In this document: positions 1-5,607 of the stretch, one piece after another
Layout of the letters: every line of letters starts with the position of its first letter
How positions within the stretch are numbered: position 1 is the stretch's first letter
NCBI GenBank assembly: GCA_025965775.1
Contig: JAOPWG010000117.1
Location: forward strand, 1 to 6,021
Direction: 5' to 3'
Source of the DNA: Modestobacter sp.
GTDB taxonomy: Bacteria > Actinomycetota > Actinomycetes > Mycobacteriales > Geodermatophilaceae
DNA: 6,021 nt
Notes under the pieces: generated by a model
The model's database searches: none
Seen by the model: only the letters and a program-made list of their open reading frames with translations
Told to the model about the DNA's origin: nothing
Position numbers and translations under genes: made by a program

Positions 1-217
1 CGTCGACCCGGTCGTTGACCAGGCAGGTCGTCCCGGCCGGTGCGCAGAGCTCCACCACGGCGCGGGCGAAGTCGTGCAGCTCCCGGTCCGTGCAGCCCTT
101 GGCCCGCACCTGCACCACCGGCGCGCCGGCCGCGATCGCGGCGGCGACCGCGTCCAGCGCGGGCTGCCCGCCGCGGGCGTCGGTGAGGACGTGCAGCCGG
201 CCCAGCGCGCCGGTCAT
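1..217 (-). CDS. thiE: Thiamine-phosphate synthase ThiE, N-terminal part (cut by left window edge)
   Basis: ThiE joins HMP pyrophosphate to thiazole phosphate, giving thiamine monophosphate in the cytoplasm. Only the first 72 codons are in the window. The visible protein opens with a short strand (GRLHVLTDAR, about residues 6-15). It then shows QVRAK (36-40), matching the family's Q-x-R-x-K strand whose Lys contacts the substrate pyrophosphate, and LVNDR (66-70), the family's N-D motif for pyrophosphate and Mg binding. TDRELHDFARAV (43-54) fits the helix between them. The ATG sits in an ATGA overlap with the stop of the upstream permease, which fixes the start and implies translational coupling. 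The gene should therefore share the TPP riboswitch upstream of the permease. The C-terminal half, with the phosphate-binding loops, lies outside the window, so intactness cannot be judged. Confidence 0.9.
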   Translation of the reverse strand, partial: MTGALGRLHVLTDARGGQPALDAVAAAIAAGAPVVQVRAKGCTDRELHDFARAVVELCAPAGTTCLVNDRVD

Positions 218-1557
218 GCCGGCCGGCGGGCCCGCAGCGCCCCGGGCAGCACGAGCAGCGCGGTGAGGACGGCGGCCACCGCCAGGCTGACCAGGGACGC
301 CGACCAGCCGTTGGCCGGGTCGATGCCCAGGTCGGCCTGCCGCGCCGTCCACCACGCCGTCCAGCCGGAGCCGACGCCGGCGAAGTACGTGGGGAGGGTC
401 AGCTGGTAGGTGACGAACCCGGCGACCCACGGCAGGAGCAGCAGCAGCCGGGCCGGGGCGGTGTCGGAGGTGTCCCAGCGGCCGCGCGGCAGCAGCCAGT
501 AGGCGACCACGAAGACGCCGACCAGCGGGACGAACACCGCTCCGATGAGGAAGAGGAACGGCTCGTAGTTGGCGATGTCGAAGGTCAGCGCCAGCAGTGT
601 GGCCGCCGCGCCCACGACCAGCGCGAGCATCCGGCGGTCCAGCCGGGCCACCACGTTCTGCGCCGACACGGCGGTGGAGTACAGGTTGGCGAAGGCCTCG
701 TCGAGCTCGACCACGACCAGCAGCAGGACGGCGAGGGCGCCCAGCGGCACGGCCAGCAGCGCGTCGACGACGTCCAGCCCGGAGCTGCCGTAGGCGGCCA
801 GCGCCAGCACGCCCAGGGTGAACATGGCGACCGTGGCGATCCCGTAGCCGACGGTCGCGCCGGTGAACGCGCCGCGGGCGGTGCGGTTGTGCCGGGTGTA
901 GTCCGCGGCCAGCGGGAACCAGGAGATCGGCAGGGCGATGACGATGTCGGCCGCCGTCCAGAAGGACGCCCCGGCGCCGCCGGTGATCGGTGGCCGCGGC
1001 TGGGTCAGCACCTCGACGAACAGGTAGGCGATCGCGGCCAGCGCCGCCCACACCGCGTACCGGGAGAGGATGCGGACCACGCCCAGCGGGCGCAGCGCCA
1101 TCGCGGTGGCCAGTACGCCGGCGACCAGCACGAACGGCCAGCGCGGTGCGTCCAGGACGCGGGAGGCCGCCTCGGCGATGATCACGATCTCGAAGGTGGC
1201 CCAGCCGACGCACTGCACCAGGTTGAGCACCGTGGGCAGGTAGGAGGTCCGCCGGCCGAGCAGCCCGCGCAGCAGGACCATGGCCGGCACGCCCTCGCGG
1301 GCGCCGGCGGCGGCGCCCAGGCCCAGCAGGACCGAGCCGATGACCGCGCCGACGGCGATCGCACCGATCGTCACCCACAGCGACCGTCCGGGCAGGACGA
1401 CGTAGACGGCGGCCACCGGCAGCAGCAGGCTGATGCCGAGGTTCCCCCACAGGCCGAGGGAGTCCCGGGTGCCCAGGGTGCGGGCCGCGGGCTCGTTCAG
1501 GGTGAGGGGCGCATCGCCGGCGGGACCGGCCGTGCCGAGGACCTCGGACGTGCTCAT
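214..1557 (-). CDS. cytX: NCS1-family permease, CytX-type (predicted HMP transporter)
   Basis: This is a 447-residue integral membrane protein with about 12 hydrophobic segments, normal for the nucleobase:cation symporter-1 family. A soluble N-terminal tail of about 30 residues leads into the first segment near residues 37-54. Family landmarks include a Gly-Trp in segment 3 (QCVGWATFE, 115-123), WFPLAADYTR (213-222) and an ANLYSTAVSAQN stretch (290-301). These resemble the substrate-contact Trp, Trp and Asn positions of Mhp1-type carriers, but I assign those equivalences by eye. NCS1 proteins carry cytosine, allantoin, hydantoins and similar compounds. The TPP riboswitch directly upstream and thiE directly downstream point to the thiamine-regulated CytX subgroup, predicted to import hydroxymethylpyrimidine. 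The ATG lies 7 bases after an AGGGAG that is itself the 3' edge of the riboswitch. The substrate is inferred from context, not proven by sequence. Confidence 0.88.
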   Translation of the reverse strand: MSTSEVLGTAGPAGDAPLTLNEPAARTLGTRDSLGLWGNLGISLLLPVAAVYVVLPGRSLWVTIGAIAVGAVIGSVLLGLGAAAGAREGVPAMVLLRGLLGRRTSYLPTVLNLVQCVGWATFEIVIIAEAASRVLDAPRWPFVLVAGVLATAMALRPLGVVRILSRYAVWAALAAIAYLFVEVLTQPRPPITGGAGASFWTAADIVIALPISWFPLAADYTRHNRTARGAFTGATVGYGIATVAMFTLGVLALAAYGSSGLDVVDALLAVPLGALAVLLLVVVELDEAFANLYSTAVSAQNVVARLDRRMLALVVGAAATLLALTFDIANYEPFLFLIGAVFVPLVGVFVVAYWLLPRGRWDTSDTAPARLLLLLPWVAGFVTYQLTLPTYFAGVGSGWTAWWTARQADLGIDPANGWSASLVSLAVAAVLTALLVLPGALRARRPA

Positions 1558-1561
1558 GGGA

Positions 1562-1652
1562 ATGCTCCCTACGCCGGCATTACCCGGTCAGGTTCCGGCG
1601 GTCGGCGGCGTCCAGCCGCCCTCTCAGCCCGGTTCTCCGAGCTCCCGCACAT
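1562..1652 (-). promoter_or_regulatory. TPP riboswitch (THI element)
   Basis: Read on the minus strand, all hallmark parts are present in order. P1 is ATGT (1652-1649) pairing with GCAT (1565-1562). P2 is GCGG pairing with CCGC. P3 is GCTCGG-AGAA-CCGGGC. Next come the pyrimidine-sensing CTGAGAG (1627-1621) and an extra strong hairpin GGCGGC-GTCCA-GCCGCC (plus-strand 1604-1620). Then follow GAACCTGA (ACCTGA at 1593-1588), the P5 hairpin CCGG-GTAATG-CCGG (1587-1574), and the pyrophosphate-sensing GCGTAGGGA. It controls the permease and the coupled thiE. Only 4 bases separate the aptamer from the ATG, leaving no room for an intrinsic terminator. Control is therefore inferred to be translational: TPP binding should hide the AGGGAG that serves as ribosome binding site. 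Confidence 0.95.
1565..1570 (-). promoter_or_regulatory. Ribosome binding site embedded in the riboswitch
   Basis: AGGGAG on the minus strand lies 7 bases before the permease ATG, at ideal Shine-Dalgarno spacing. The same bases are the conserved 3' edge of the TPP aptamer (GCGTAGGGA) and the start of the P1 closing strand. Ligand binding and ribosome binding therefore compete for the same nucleotides. The sequence overlap is direct; the mechanism is inferred. Confidence 0.8.
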
Positions 1653-1665
1653 GGCCGTGGGCCAT
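1651..1665. repeat. Perfect 6-3-6 palindrome in the divergent control region
   Basis: ATGGCC-GTG-GGCCAT is a perfect inverted repeat at the 5' boundary of the riboswitch. Its left edge overlaps the P1 strand of the aptamer. In the leader RNA it could form a small stem competing with P1. As DNA it could be an operator between the two divergent transcripts. Neither role can be chosen from sequence alone, and short GC-rich palindromes arise easily by chance here. Confidence 0.4.
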
Positions 1666-1670
1666 GACGG

Positions 1671-1688
1671 GGCCACCTTAGGCCACCT
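1671..1688. repeat. Short direct repeat with 10-base period in the divergent promoter region
   Basis: GGCCACCT occurs at 1671-1678 and again at 1681-1688, separated by TA, so the copies lie on the same face of the helix. The repeat spans the candidate leftward -10 element and abuts the candidate rightward one. Such spacing is typical of operators bound by tandem or dimeric regulators, but no regulator gene is in the window and the assignment is speculative. Confidence 0.35.
1675..1680 (-). promoter_or_regulatory. Candidate -10 element for the riboswitch/cytX/thiE transcript
   Basis: TAAGGT on the minus strand fits the actinobacterial TANNNT -10 consensus. It would start transcription near 1667-1669, about 16 bases before the aptamer, which is a sensible leader length. 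No convincing -35 hexamer is visible, so this rests on position and the hexamer only. Confidence 0.4.
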
Positions 1689-1690
1689 CG

Positions 1691-1696
1691 TAGAGT
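1691..1696 (+). promoter_or_regulatory. Candidate -10 element giving a leaderless tenA transcript
   Basis: TAGAGT matches TANNNT and ends 7 bases before the GTG at 1704. Transcription would begin at or next to the start codon, and no Shine-Dalgarno sequence is visible upstream of that GTG. Leaderless mRNAs of this layout are common in actinobacteria. A -35 box is not evident. Confidence 0.45.
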
Positions 1697-1703
1697 CCCG
1701 CCC

Positions 1704-2306
1704 GTGCCGGTCGCCGAGCTGCTGCAGCGCCACGCCGGTGCCTGGCGGGGGGCCACCGCGCATCCGTTCCTGGCCGCCGTCCGCGACGGGTCGGTGCCGG
1801 TCGCGGCCTTCGACACCTGGCTGGTCCAGGACGCCCGGTTCGTGGCCGACCTGCTGCGCTTCCAGGCCCGGCTGCTGGCCCGGGCGCCGCGCCCGGCGCA
1901 GGCGGTGCTCGCCGCCGGCGCGGTGTCGCTGGTCGAGGAGCTGACCTGGTTCGAGGAGCAGGCATCGGTGCGCGGACTGGACCTGGCGGCCCCGGCGTTG
2001 CCGGCCACCGAGGCGTACGCGGCACTGCTGGAGCGGCTGGACGCCGCCGACGTGGGCACCGCGCTGACGGCGCTGTGGACGATCGAGCGCACCTACCTCG
2101 ACGCCTGGTCGCACGCCCGCCCCGGCGTCCCCGCGTACCGGGAGTTCGTGGCCCACTGGACCGTCCCGGGCTTCGCCGGCTACGTGGCCGGGCTGGAGGC
2201 GGCGGCGGACGCCGTCCTGGGCGGCGGGGTGCCCGACGAGCCGGTCTTCCTCGAGCTGGTGGCCGCCGAGACCGGGTTCTGGGACATGGCGGTGGGGTCG
2301 GCGTGA
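1704..2306 (+). CDS. TenA-superfamily protein, TenA_E-like (no active-site cysteine)
   Basis: This is a 200-residue all-helical TenA/THI-4 domain filling the whole protein. An AHPFL helix (19-23), VQD (41-43) and the terminal ETGFWDM (189-195, with the family's conserved Glu) place it in the TenA superfamily. The protein contains no cysteine, so it lacks the nucleophile of thiaminase II. Where TenA_C proteins have the Pro-Cys helix it has LWTIERTYLDAWSHA (124-138), with Glu128 and Tyr131, and there is an EELTWFE motif at 78-84. This resembles the Cys-lacking TenA_E proteins known from plants, which hydrolyse formylamino- and amino-pyrimidine breakdown products of thiamine. The GTG start is preferred because it follows a TAGAGT -10 by 7 bases (leaderless). 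The stop overlaps the next tenA gene by GTGA. The exact substrate is inferred; a regulatory or structural partner role for the second TenA is an alternative. Confidence 0.82.
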   Translation: MPVAELLQRHAGAWRGATAHPFLAAVRDGSVPVAAFDTWLVQDARFVADLLRFQARLLARAPRPAQAVLAAGAVSLVEELTWFEEQASVRGLDLAAPALPATEAYAALLERLDAADVGTALTALWTIERTYLDAWSHARPGVPAYREFVAHWTVPGFAGYVAGLEAAADAVLGGGVPDEPVFLELVAAETGFWDMAVGSA

Positions 2307-2944
2307 CGGGCTCCGGTCTGGCCGCCCGGCTCTGGGCGGAGAACGCCGACCTGGCCGGGGCGGCGCTGTCCCATCCGTTCGTCACCGGCCTCGCCGCCGG
2401 GACGCTGCCGCGGGAGCGGTTCGCCGGCTACGTCGCCCAGGACGCGTTCTTCCTGGAGGCGTTCGCCCGCGCGTACGCCCTGGGGGCGGCGCACAGCACC
2501 GACCGGTCAGGCCTGGACGCCTTCGCCGACCTGCTGGCCGGGGTGCGTGAGGAGCTGCGGCTGCACGGCTCGTACGCGGCACAGTGGGGGATCGACCTGG
2601 CGCAGGTGCAGCCGCTGCCGGCCACGCTGGCCTACACCGACTTCCTGCTGGCCACCGCCTCGCTCGGCGGCACCGCGCTGACCTGCGCGGCGATGGTGCC
2701 GTGCATGCGGCTGTACGCCCATCTCGGGCAGTCGCTCGCCGCCGGCGCGGATGGTGCGGGCGACTACGCCGAGTGGATCACCACCTACGCCGACCCGGCG
2801 TTCGAGGTGCTGGCCGGCACGCTGGAGTCGCTGCTGGACGCCGCCGCCGGCCCGGCTGTCGACACCCCGGCGCTGCGCCGCGCCTACCGGCGGGCGATGC
2901 AGCTGGAGGTCGGCTTCTTCGACGCCGCCTGGGCCGGGGCCTGA
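2303..2944 (+). CDS. tenA: Aminopyrimidine aminohydrolase / thiaminase II (TenA_C)
   Basis: This enzyme hydrolyses aminopyrimidine (a thiamine breakdown product), and to some extent thiamine, to HMP for reuse. The protein has 213 residues, close to the usual length. It shows the full catalytic set recognisable from Bacillus TenA: QD with Asp47 and the aromatic Phe50, Tyr111 (LAYTDF), the nucleophile Cys134 and Tyr138 (MVPCMRLYAHLG), Tyr162 (WITTYADPAF), and Glu202 in the last helix (QLEVGFFD). It starts at a GTG inside the GTGA overlap with the preceding tenA-like gene, so the two are translationally coupled. Its stop lies 7 bases from the stop of the convergent peptidase gene, leaving no space for a terminator between them. 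Catalytic class is secure; the preferred in vivo substrate is inferred. Confidence 0.93.
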   Translation: MTGSGLAARLWAENADLAGAALSHPFVTGLAAGTLPRERFAGYVAQDAFFLEAFARAYALGAAHSTDRSGLDAFADLLAGVREELRLHGSYAAQWGIDLAQVQPLPATLAYTDFLLATASLGGTALTCAAMVPCMRLYAHLGQSLAAGADGAGDYAEWITTYADPAFEVLAGTLESLLDAAAGPAVDTPALRRAYRRAMQLEVGFFDAAWAGA

Positions 2945-2951
2945 TCCCGCC

Positions 2952-4532
2952 TCACCCCGGCGCGCCGCGCAGCCGCGTCAGCAGGGCCTCCCCGTCGGGC
3001 ACGCCGAGCCCGGTGCACGGATCCCAGCCCGGGCCGGCGGTGTAGGCGCCGTTGCTGCCGCTGGTGATGTCCCGGAACCCGGCGGGCACCGCCCCGGCCG
3101 ACAGCCCGGCGTAGAGCAGTGGCTGCAGCAGCCCGGGCCGCCGGCCCAGCGCCTCGGCCAGCCGGCAGGTCAGCGCCGACCACAGCGGGGAAACCGCGCT
3201 GGTGCCGCCGAGGACCATGTCGGTGCCGTGGACCCGAACCTGGTAGCCGGTGGCCGGGTCGGCGTCGGCGGAGACGTCGGGCACCCCGCGCCCGGGACGG
3301 CCGGTGTCGGCGTCACCGGGCACCCCGACACCGGTCTGCCAGTCCGGAACGGCGTACACCGCGCTCACCCCGCCTCCGGTGCCGCCCAGTCCGGGACCGT
3401 GGAACCACACCGTCTCGCTGCGCACGGCGCCGGTCCCCGGGTCCGCGTGCAGCGTGGTGCCGCCGCAGGCCAGCGCGTGCGGGCTCGAGGCGGGGAAGTC
3501 GACGTGCGCATGCCCGTCGGTGGCGCTGTCGGTGCTGCCGTCGTCGCCGGAGGCCGCGCACACGGTCATCCCCAGCGCCGCCGCGTCGGCCATCGCATCG
3601 TCCATCGCGGTGCGGGCCTGCGCCGTCCAGGCGTCCTCGTTCTGCCCCCAGCTGATGCTCACCGCGGTCGGTGTCGGGGTGGCGTGCACCGCGGTGCTCA
3701 GCGCGTCGAGGAAGCCGCGGTCGGTGTTGGGTGCGAAGTAGACGACCAGACCGGCGCCGGGGGCCAGCCCCCCGGCGACCTCGATGTCCAGCAGCACCTC
3801 GCCGTCGGTGTTCGTGTCGCCCGCGGGGGCGTTGGCGCCGCCGTCCACGCCGACCGCGGTCACCGTCGGCGGGTGGGCCAGCCCGATCGAGGTCCAGTAG
3901 GCGTCCAGGTCGGGCTGCGTGTACCCGCCGCCGAGCTCGAGGACCGCCAGGGTCTGCCCGCTGCCGTCGGTGCCGGCCGGGAACCGGTAGATGCGGCCCA
4001 GTTCGGGTGCGGTGAAGGTGGTGTCGACGGCGGCGGCCGGCCGGAACAGGGCGCGGGCCTGCGGGCGGTCGTCCAGCCCCAGGACGGCGGTGACCCGGCC
4101 GGCCAGCGCCGCCGGCACGGCGAGGTCGCCGGTGCGCTGCCGGTGGGTGACCGGCCGGCCGGTCACCGGGTCGGGGGACTGCACCCGCTCCAGCCTCGCC
4201 CCGAAGACCCGGGACAGGGTGGCCACGTCGCCGGCGACCGTGAGCCGCCGGGAGGGCAGGTCGACAGCGGTCACGTGCACGCCCTCCGCGGTGAGCGCCG
4301 CGGTCACGGCCTCGACGTCGGCGGGGTCGGCGCCGTGGGTGTCGGCCAGCTCGGCGCGGCTCATCGGTGCCGTCCGGCCGACGTCGGACGGCAGCGGGGT
4401 CCGCCGGCGGAGCACCAGGGTGACGTCGAGCTGTGCGGTGGGGTCCAGCTCGCCGGCGGACTCGGCGCGGGCCACCGGGCGGCGGGTGCTGCCGGGGAGT
4501 GTCCGTCGGCCGGCTGCCGGATCGTCTGCCAT
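2952..4532 (-). CDS. Prokumamolisin-type S53 serine-carboxyl peptidase (sedolisin)
   Basis: This is a 526-residue endopeptidase precursor of the acid-active sedolisin family. Residues 1 to about 165 are the pro-domain, opening with the family-typical LPGSTRRP (12-19) and LVLRRRTPLP (39-48). The catalytic domain begins near FTAPELGRIYRFP (173-185), followed by LELGGGY (198-204). Catalytic residues are Glu245 and Asp249 (DGEVLLD), oxyanion Asp330 (ASGDDGS) and nucleophile Ser445 (GGTSAVSPLW). The C-terminal calcium site is intact: Asp488-Ile489, then Gly500, Gly502 and Asp504 in AGPGWDPCTGLG. No signal peptide is visible, which is also true of kumamolisin precursors, so the export route is unclear. 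ATG 4532 is chosen because the conserved pro-domain starts just after it. A GTG at 4622 is in frame, but its extra 30 residues look non-conserved and it has no ribosome site. No functional link to the thiamine genes is evident. Confidence 0.93.
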   Translation of the reverse strand: MADDPAAGRRTLPGSTRRPVARAESAGELDPTAQLDVTLVLRRRTPLPSDVGRTAPMSRAELADTHGADPADVEAVTAALTAEGVHVTAVDLPSRRLTVAGDVATLSRVFGARLERVQSPDPVTGRPVTHRQRTGDLAVPAALAGRVTAVLGLDDRPQARALFRPAAAVDTTFTAPELGRIYRFPAGTDGSGQTLAVLELGGGYTQPDLDAYWTSIGLAHPPTVTAVGVDGGANAPAGDTNTDGEVLLDIEVAGGLAPGAGLVVYFAPNTDRGFLDALSTAVHATPTPTAVSISWGQNEDAWTAQARTAMDDAMADAAALGMTVCAASGDDGSTDSATDGHAHVDFPASSPHALACGGTTLHADPGTGAVRSETVWFHGPGLGGTGGGVSAVYAVPDWQTGVGVPGDADTGRPGRGVPDVSADADPATGYQVRVHGTDMVLGGTSAVSPLWSALTCRLAEALGRRPGLLQPLLYAGLSAGAVPAGFRDITSGSNGAYTAGPGWDPCTGLGVPDGEALLTRLRGAPG

Positions 4533-4563
4533 GCCCGACAGCGTGCTCCCGGGGTCTGACGGT

Positions 4564-4587
4564 CGGCGACGTGAAGCGGCGTCGCCG
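4564..4587. repeat. 8-bp inverted repeat in the peptidase leader
   Basis: CGGCGACG and CGTCGCCG form a perfect 8-bp stem with an 8-base loop, 32 bases upstream of the peptidase ATG. It could be a leader hairpin or an operator in the peptidase/fabG divergent spacer. In DNA this GC-rich it could also be chance. If the GTG at 4622 were the true start it would lie in coding sequence. Confidence 0.35.
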
Positions 4588-4720
4588 CGCCGGGCCGCGT
4601 CCGGGCCGCCGCCTGTGGGCACCGCCCGAGATCGTGCGTTGACCGCCTGATGAGATGCAGGCAGGAATCACACGGCCCGCGCCGGCTGAACTGCTGCCGT
4701 GGGCACCTGAGAACTCGACG

Positions 4721-4725
4721 AGGAG
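4721..4725 (+). promoter_or_regulatory. Ribosome binding site that selects the GTG start of fabG
   Basis: AGGAG directly abuts an ATG at 4726, which leaves zero spacing and makes that ATG unlikely as start. The in-frame GTG at 4732 sits 6 bases after AGGAG, within the normal range, and gives the family-typical short N-terminus before the first beta strand. Confidence 0.7.
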
Positions 4726-4731
4726 ATGGCA

Positions 4732-5487
4732 GTGGCACAGCAGAGGACGGCGATCGTCACCGGGGCAGCACGCGGGATCGGGGCGGCCATCGCGAAGCGG
4801 TTCGCGCAGGACGGCATGGCCGTGGCGGTGCTCGACCTGGACGAGGGTGCCTGCGCCGGCGCGGTCGAGGCCATCACCAGGGCCGGCGGCGAGGCCCTCG
4901 CCGTGGGCGCCGACGTGTCGAACGAGGAGTCGGTCGCGGCGGCCGTCGAGCGGGTGGCGCAGGAGCTCGGCGCCCCGACCGTGCTGGTGAACAACGCCGG
5001 GATCACCCGGGACAATCTGCTGTTCAAGATGACCGTCGAGGACTGGGACTCGGTCATGAGCGTGCACCTGCGGGGCGCGTTCCTGATGAGCCGTGCGGCG
5101 CAGAAGTACATGGTCGAGGCGGAGTTCGGCCGGATCGTGAACCTCTCCAGCGTCTCGGCGCTGGGCAACCGCGGTCAGGTGAACTACTCCGCGGCCAAGG
5201 CCGGCATGCAGGGCTTCACCAAGACCCTCGCCATCGAGCTGGGCCGCTACAACGTGACCGCGAACGCCATCGCCCCCGGGTTCATCGAGACCGAGATGAC
5301 CGCACGGACCGCCGAGCGCGTGGGCGTGCCGTTCGAGCAGTACAAGGAGATGGCCGCCAAGCAGATCCCGGTCGCCCGGGTCGGCCAGCCCGAGGACATC
5401 GCGCACACCGCGTCGTTCCTGGTGAGCGAGGGGGCGGGCTTCGTCTCCGGTCAGGTCATCTACGTCGCCGGCGGCCCCCGCGACTGA
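4732..5487 (+). CDS. fabG: FabG-like short-chain dehydrogenase/reductase
   Basis: This is a 251-residue classical SDR, probably reducing a 3-oxoacyl-ACP or -CoA, or oxidising the 3-hydroxyacyl form, in the cytoplasm. Visible motifs are the cofactor loop TGAARGIG (10-17), Asp61-Val62, NNAG (87-90), catalytic Ser139, and Tyr152-x3-Lys156 (NYSAAK). APGFIETEMT (181-190) and the C-terminal SGQVIYVAGG follow the FabG pattern. An Asp at the end of beta-2 (Asp35 in VLDLD) suggests NAD rather than NADP. The usual catalytic-tetrad Asn before GxF is replaced by His112 (SVHLRGAF), as also seen in some acyl-CoA multifunctional dehydrogenases. GTG 4732 is preferred over ATG 4726 because of ribosome-site spacing. 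The gene is not in a fatty-acid operon here: it diverges from the peptidase and converges on another SDR, so the exact acyl substrate is open. Confidence 0.88.
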   Translation: MAQQRTAIVTGAARGIGAAIAKRFAQDGMAVAVLDLDEGACAGAVEAITRAGGEALAVGADVSNEESVAAAVERVAQELGAPTVLVNNAGITRDNLLFKMTVEDWDSVMSVHLRGAFLMSRAAQKYMVEAEFGRIVNLSSVSALGNRGQVNYSAAKAGMQGFTKTLAIELGRYNVTANAIAPGFIETEMTARTAERVGVPFEQYKEMAAKQIPVARVGQPEDIAHTASFLVSEGAGFVSGQVIYVAGGPRD

Positions 5488-5502
5488 GAAAGGACCCCGC
5501 TG

Positions 5503-5587
5503 CCCCCACCACTCGCACGCTCGCGGCGGGACCCTGCTGCGGGGCCGTCGAGCCCCCCATCACTCGCACGCTCGGGGCGGGCCCCTG
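5503..5587. repeat. Imperfect direct repeat, 51-base period, downstream of fabG
   Basis: Positions 5503-5536 and 5554-5587 match at 31 of 34 bases, with a perfect 14-base core CACTCGCACGCTCG at 5510-5523 and 5561-5574. After the 34 bases the copies drift apart with a 1-base indel. A related GGACCCYGCTGC block precedes the core in the first copy (5492-5503) and recurs at 5529-5540. The array fills the 120-base gap between the convergent stop codons of the two SDR genes. It looks like a non-coding intergenic repeat family rather than coding DNA. Confidence 0.75.
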
Positions 5588-5596
5588 GACGGGGCC
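5580..5596 (+). terminator. Weak candidate terminator hairpin after fabG
   Basis: GGCCCC-TGGAC-GGGGCC forms a 6-bp all-GC stem with a 5-base loop about 90 bases after the fabG stop, inside the second repeat copy. No T-run follows. It may act with, or be secondary to, the much stronger inverted repeat a little further on. Confidence 0.3.
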
Positions 5597-5607
5597 GCTC
5601 CAGCACG

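Noticed and set aside
1560..1703. A second riboswitch on the plus strand for the tenA pair
   Set aside because: No CTGAGA or ACCTGA-type aptamer motifs occur on the plus strand, and the gene appears leaderless.
889..1944. 351-codon plus-strand open frame over the permease and riboswitch
   Set aside because: It is antisense to a membrane protein and runs through a structured riboswitch; composition is Gly/Arg/Gln-rich with no domain.
2751..4559. 602-codon plus-strand open frame opposite the peptidase
   Set aside because: It is an antisense shadow of the S53 gene: low-complexity Gly/Arg/Val/Pro composition, no recognisable domain, and the minus strand carries complete catalytic motifs.
4639..4668. 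Possible fabG promoter with TTGACC as -35
   Set aside because: At 17-18 base spacing the partner is only CAGGAA/AGGAAT, which does not fit TANNNT, so the pair is not supportable.
3313..5406. 697-codon minus-strand open frame spanning peptidase, spacer and fabG
   Set aside because: It crosses two well-supported genes in the wrong frames and is Arg/Gly/His-rich without family motifs; it is open only because GC-rich DNA has few stops.
5503..5603. Possible CRISPR-like repeat
   Set aside because: There are only two diverged copies, the repeat-spacer boundary is not clean, and no cas genes are present.
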